A stretch of DNA of 19,850 bases from NCBI GenBank assembly GCA_032988165.1, contig JANTQF010000500.1:1-19850 (forward strand), given 5' to 3'. Made by a program: the position numbers and the translations under genes. The notes below the pieces were generated by a model. It was not told the DNA's origin and searched no databases. It saw nothing but the letters and a program-made list of their open reading frames with translations. Below are positions 19,326 to 19,850 of this stretch, piece by piece (the stretch's first letter is position 1; each line of letters opens with the position of its first letter). This DNA comes from Emmonsiellopsis sp. PD_33. Taxonomy: Eukaryota; Ascomycota; Eurotiomycetes; Onygenales; Ajellomycetaceae.

Positions 19326-19850
19326 AGTCGTTATTTTCAAACCACTCTGGGAGCAACAAGGTTTCATTGGGACGCGGTTCTACATCCTACTTAATCATCT
19401 TTCTCTGTATTTGTCATATTTTGTCTATTTTTGTTCGGTCGGTCGGTGGAATCAGCATATTCAAGTTCTGCATTGGGGTTGTTATTTGATTACTTTCTTT
19501 TATTATCTATCATCATTGTGGCTTTCTTGACGTTCGTGGCGGTTGCTCGCCGCTCCTTTACCGGGTTGAGGGGAGGGATTAATTTCTTCCCTTCTCCGGG
19601 AGCCGCACCGCCCGAATATCAAGTAGGCATGGTGGCGGTTGTGTGAAGGGGGCGGATACTGTCGTTGGCGTTGTCGGTGGTTGTTGTGGTGGCGGTGGCC
19701 ACATTTTCATGCGCTGTATATACATTCCTACCTCACTCACCCTTACCTACCTACCCTCACTCTCACCCTCTCTCTCACACCTATTTCTCTCTCACACCCT
19801 CTCTCTCTCTCTACCAAATCCTCCACATCACATCACACACATCACACACA
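19326..19850. other. Cyclin 3' region and pyrimidine-rich flank at the right edge
   Basis: The first 300 bases are T-rich and probably hold the cyclin 3' UTR. After about 19700 the sequence turns into C/T/A repeats like a promoter or leader of a further plus-strand gene beyond the edge. No coding region is supportable. Confidence 0.5.
19735..19813. repeat. Imperfect CT/CTCAC microsatellite
   Basis: A C/T tract with CTCTCTCT runs and repeated CTCACAC and CTACC units. It is low-complexity DNA similar to the cyclin leader. Confidence 0.75.

Noticed and set aside
1..19850. tRNA genes, CRISPR arrays, transposon ends, viral genes
   Set aside because: GGTTCGA strings at about 193 and 4812 are inside coding exons; no spaced direct repeats, terminal inverted repeats, or transposase, integrase or polymerase motifs were seen.

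Overview
The window reads as genomic DNA of a filamentous ascomycete, most likely an Aspergillus/Penicillium-type member of the Eurotiales. The reasons are compact genes with short GT...AG introns (43-136 nt) and CTAAC/CTGAC/CTTAAC-like branch sites, A or G at -3 of start codons, pyrimidine-rich leaders, and gene families typical of that group. The placement is inference from style and protein recognition, not from a database search. No rRNA, tRNA, CRISPR array or recognisable transposon was seen.

Layout. Four genes lie on the minus strand in the left 8.2 kb: (1) the 5' part of a mitochondrial class II fumarate hydratase, cut by the left edge; (2) a 364-residue hormone-sensitive-lipase-type alpha/beta hydrolase; (3) a 528-residue flavin-containing monooxygenase; (4) a 295-residue secreted/membrane protein with a 12-cysteine ectodomain, Ser/Thr stalk, one transmembrane helix and a short basic tail. 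Their exons were rebuilt by hand from splice signals and reading-frame continuity. A 2.8 kb gap (8162-10991) without an intact gene but with minus-strand coding-like fragments separates these from two plus-strand genes: (5) an F-box protein with Cys pairs and (6) a long Pho85-type (Pcl-like) cyclin of about 742 residues.

The cyclin is preceded by a very long C/T-rich stretch that looks like its transcribed leader. Two leader introns are proposed. Every ATG in the proposed intronic sequence would be removed by splicing, leaving one 32-codon upstream ORF and otherwise ATG-free leader exons. A third intron, inside the cyclin domain, is 72 nt long and has no stop, so retaining it would insert 24 residues without breaking the frame.

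The genes do not form an obvious pathway cluster. Fumarase is a TCA-cycle housekeeping gene. The hydrolase and monooxygenase are co-oriented neighbours that could act on related small molecules, but that is only a possibility. The F-box and cyclin genes are regulatory. I saw nothing that amounts to a clearly new system; the most interesting points are the cyclin leader architecture, the frame-preserving cyclin intron, the cysteine-rich receptor-like protein, and the unexplained coding-like remnants between 8.2 and 10.2 kb.
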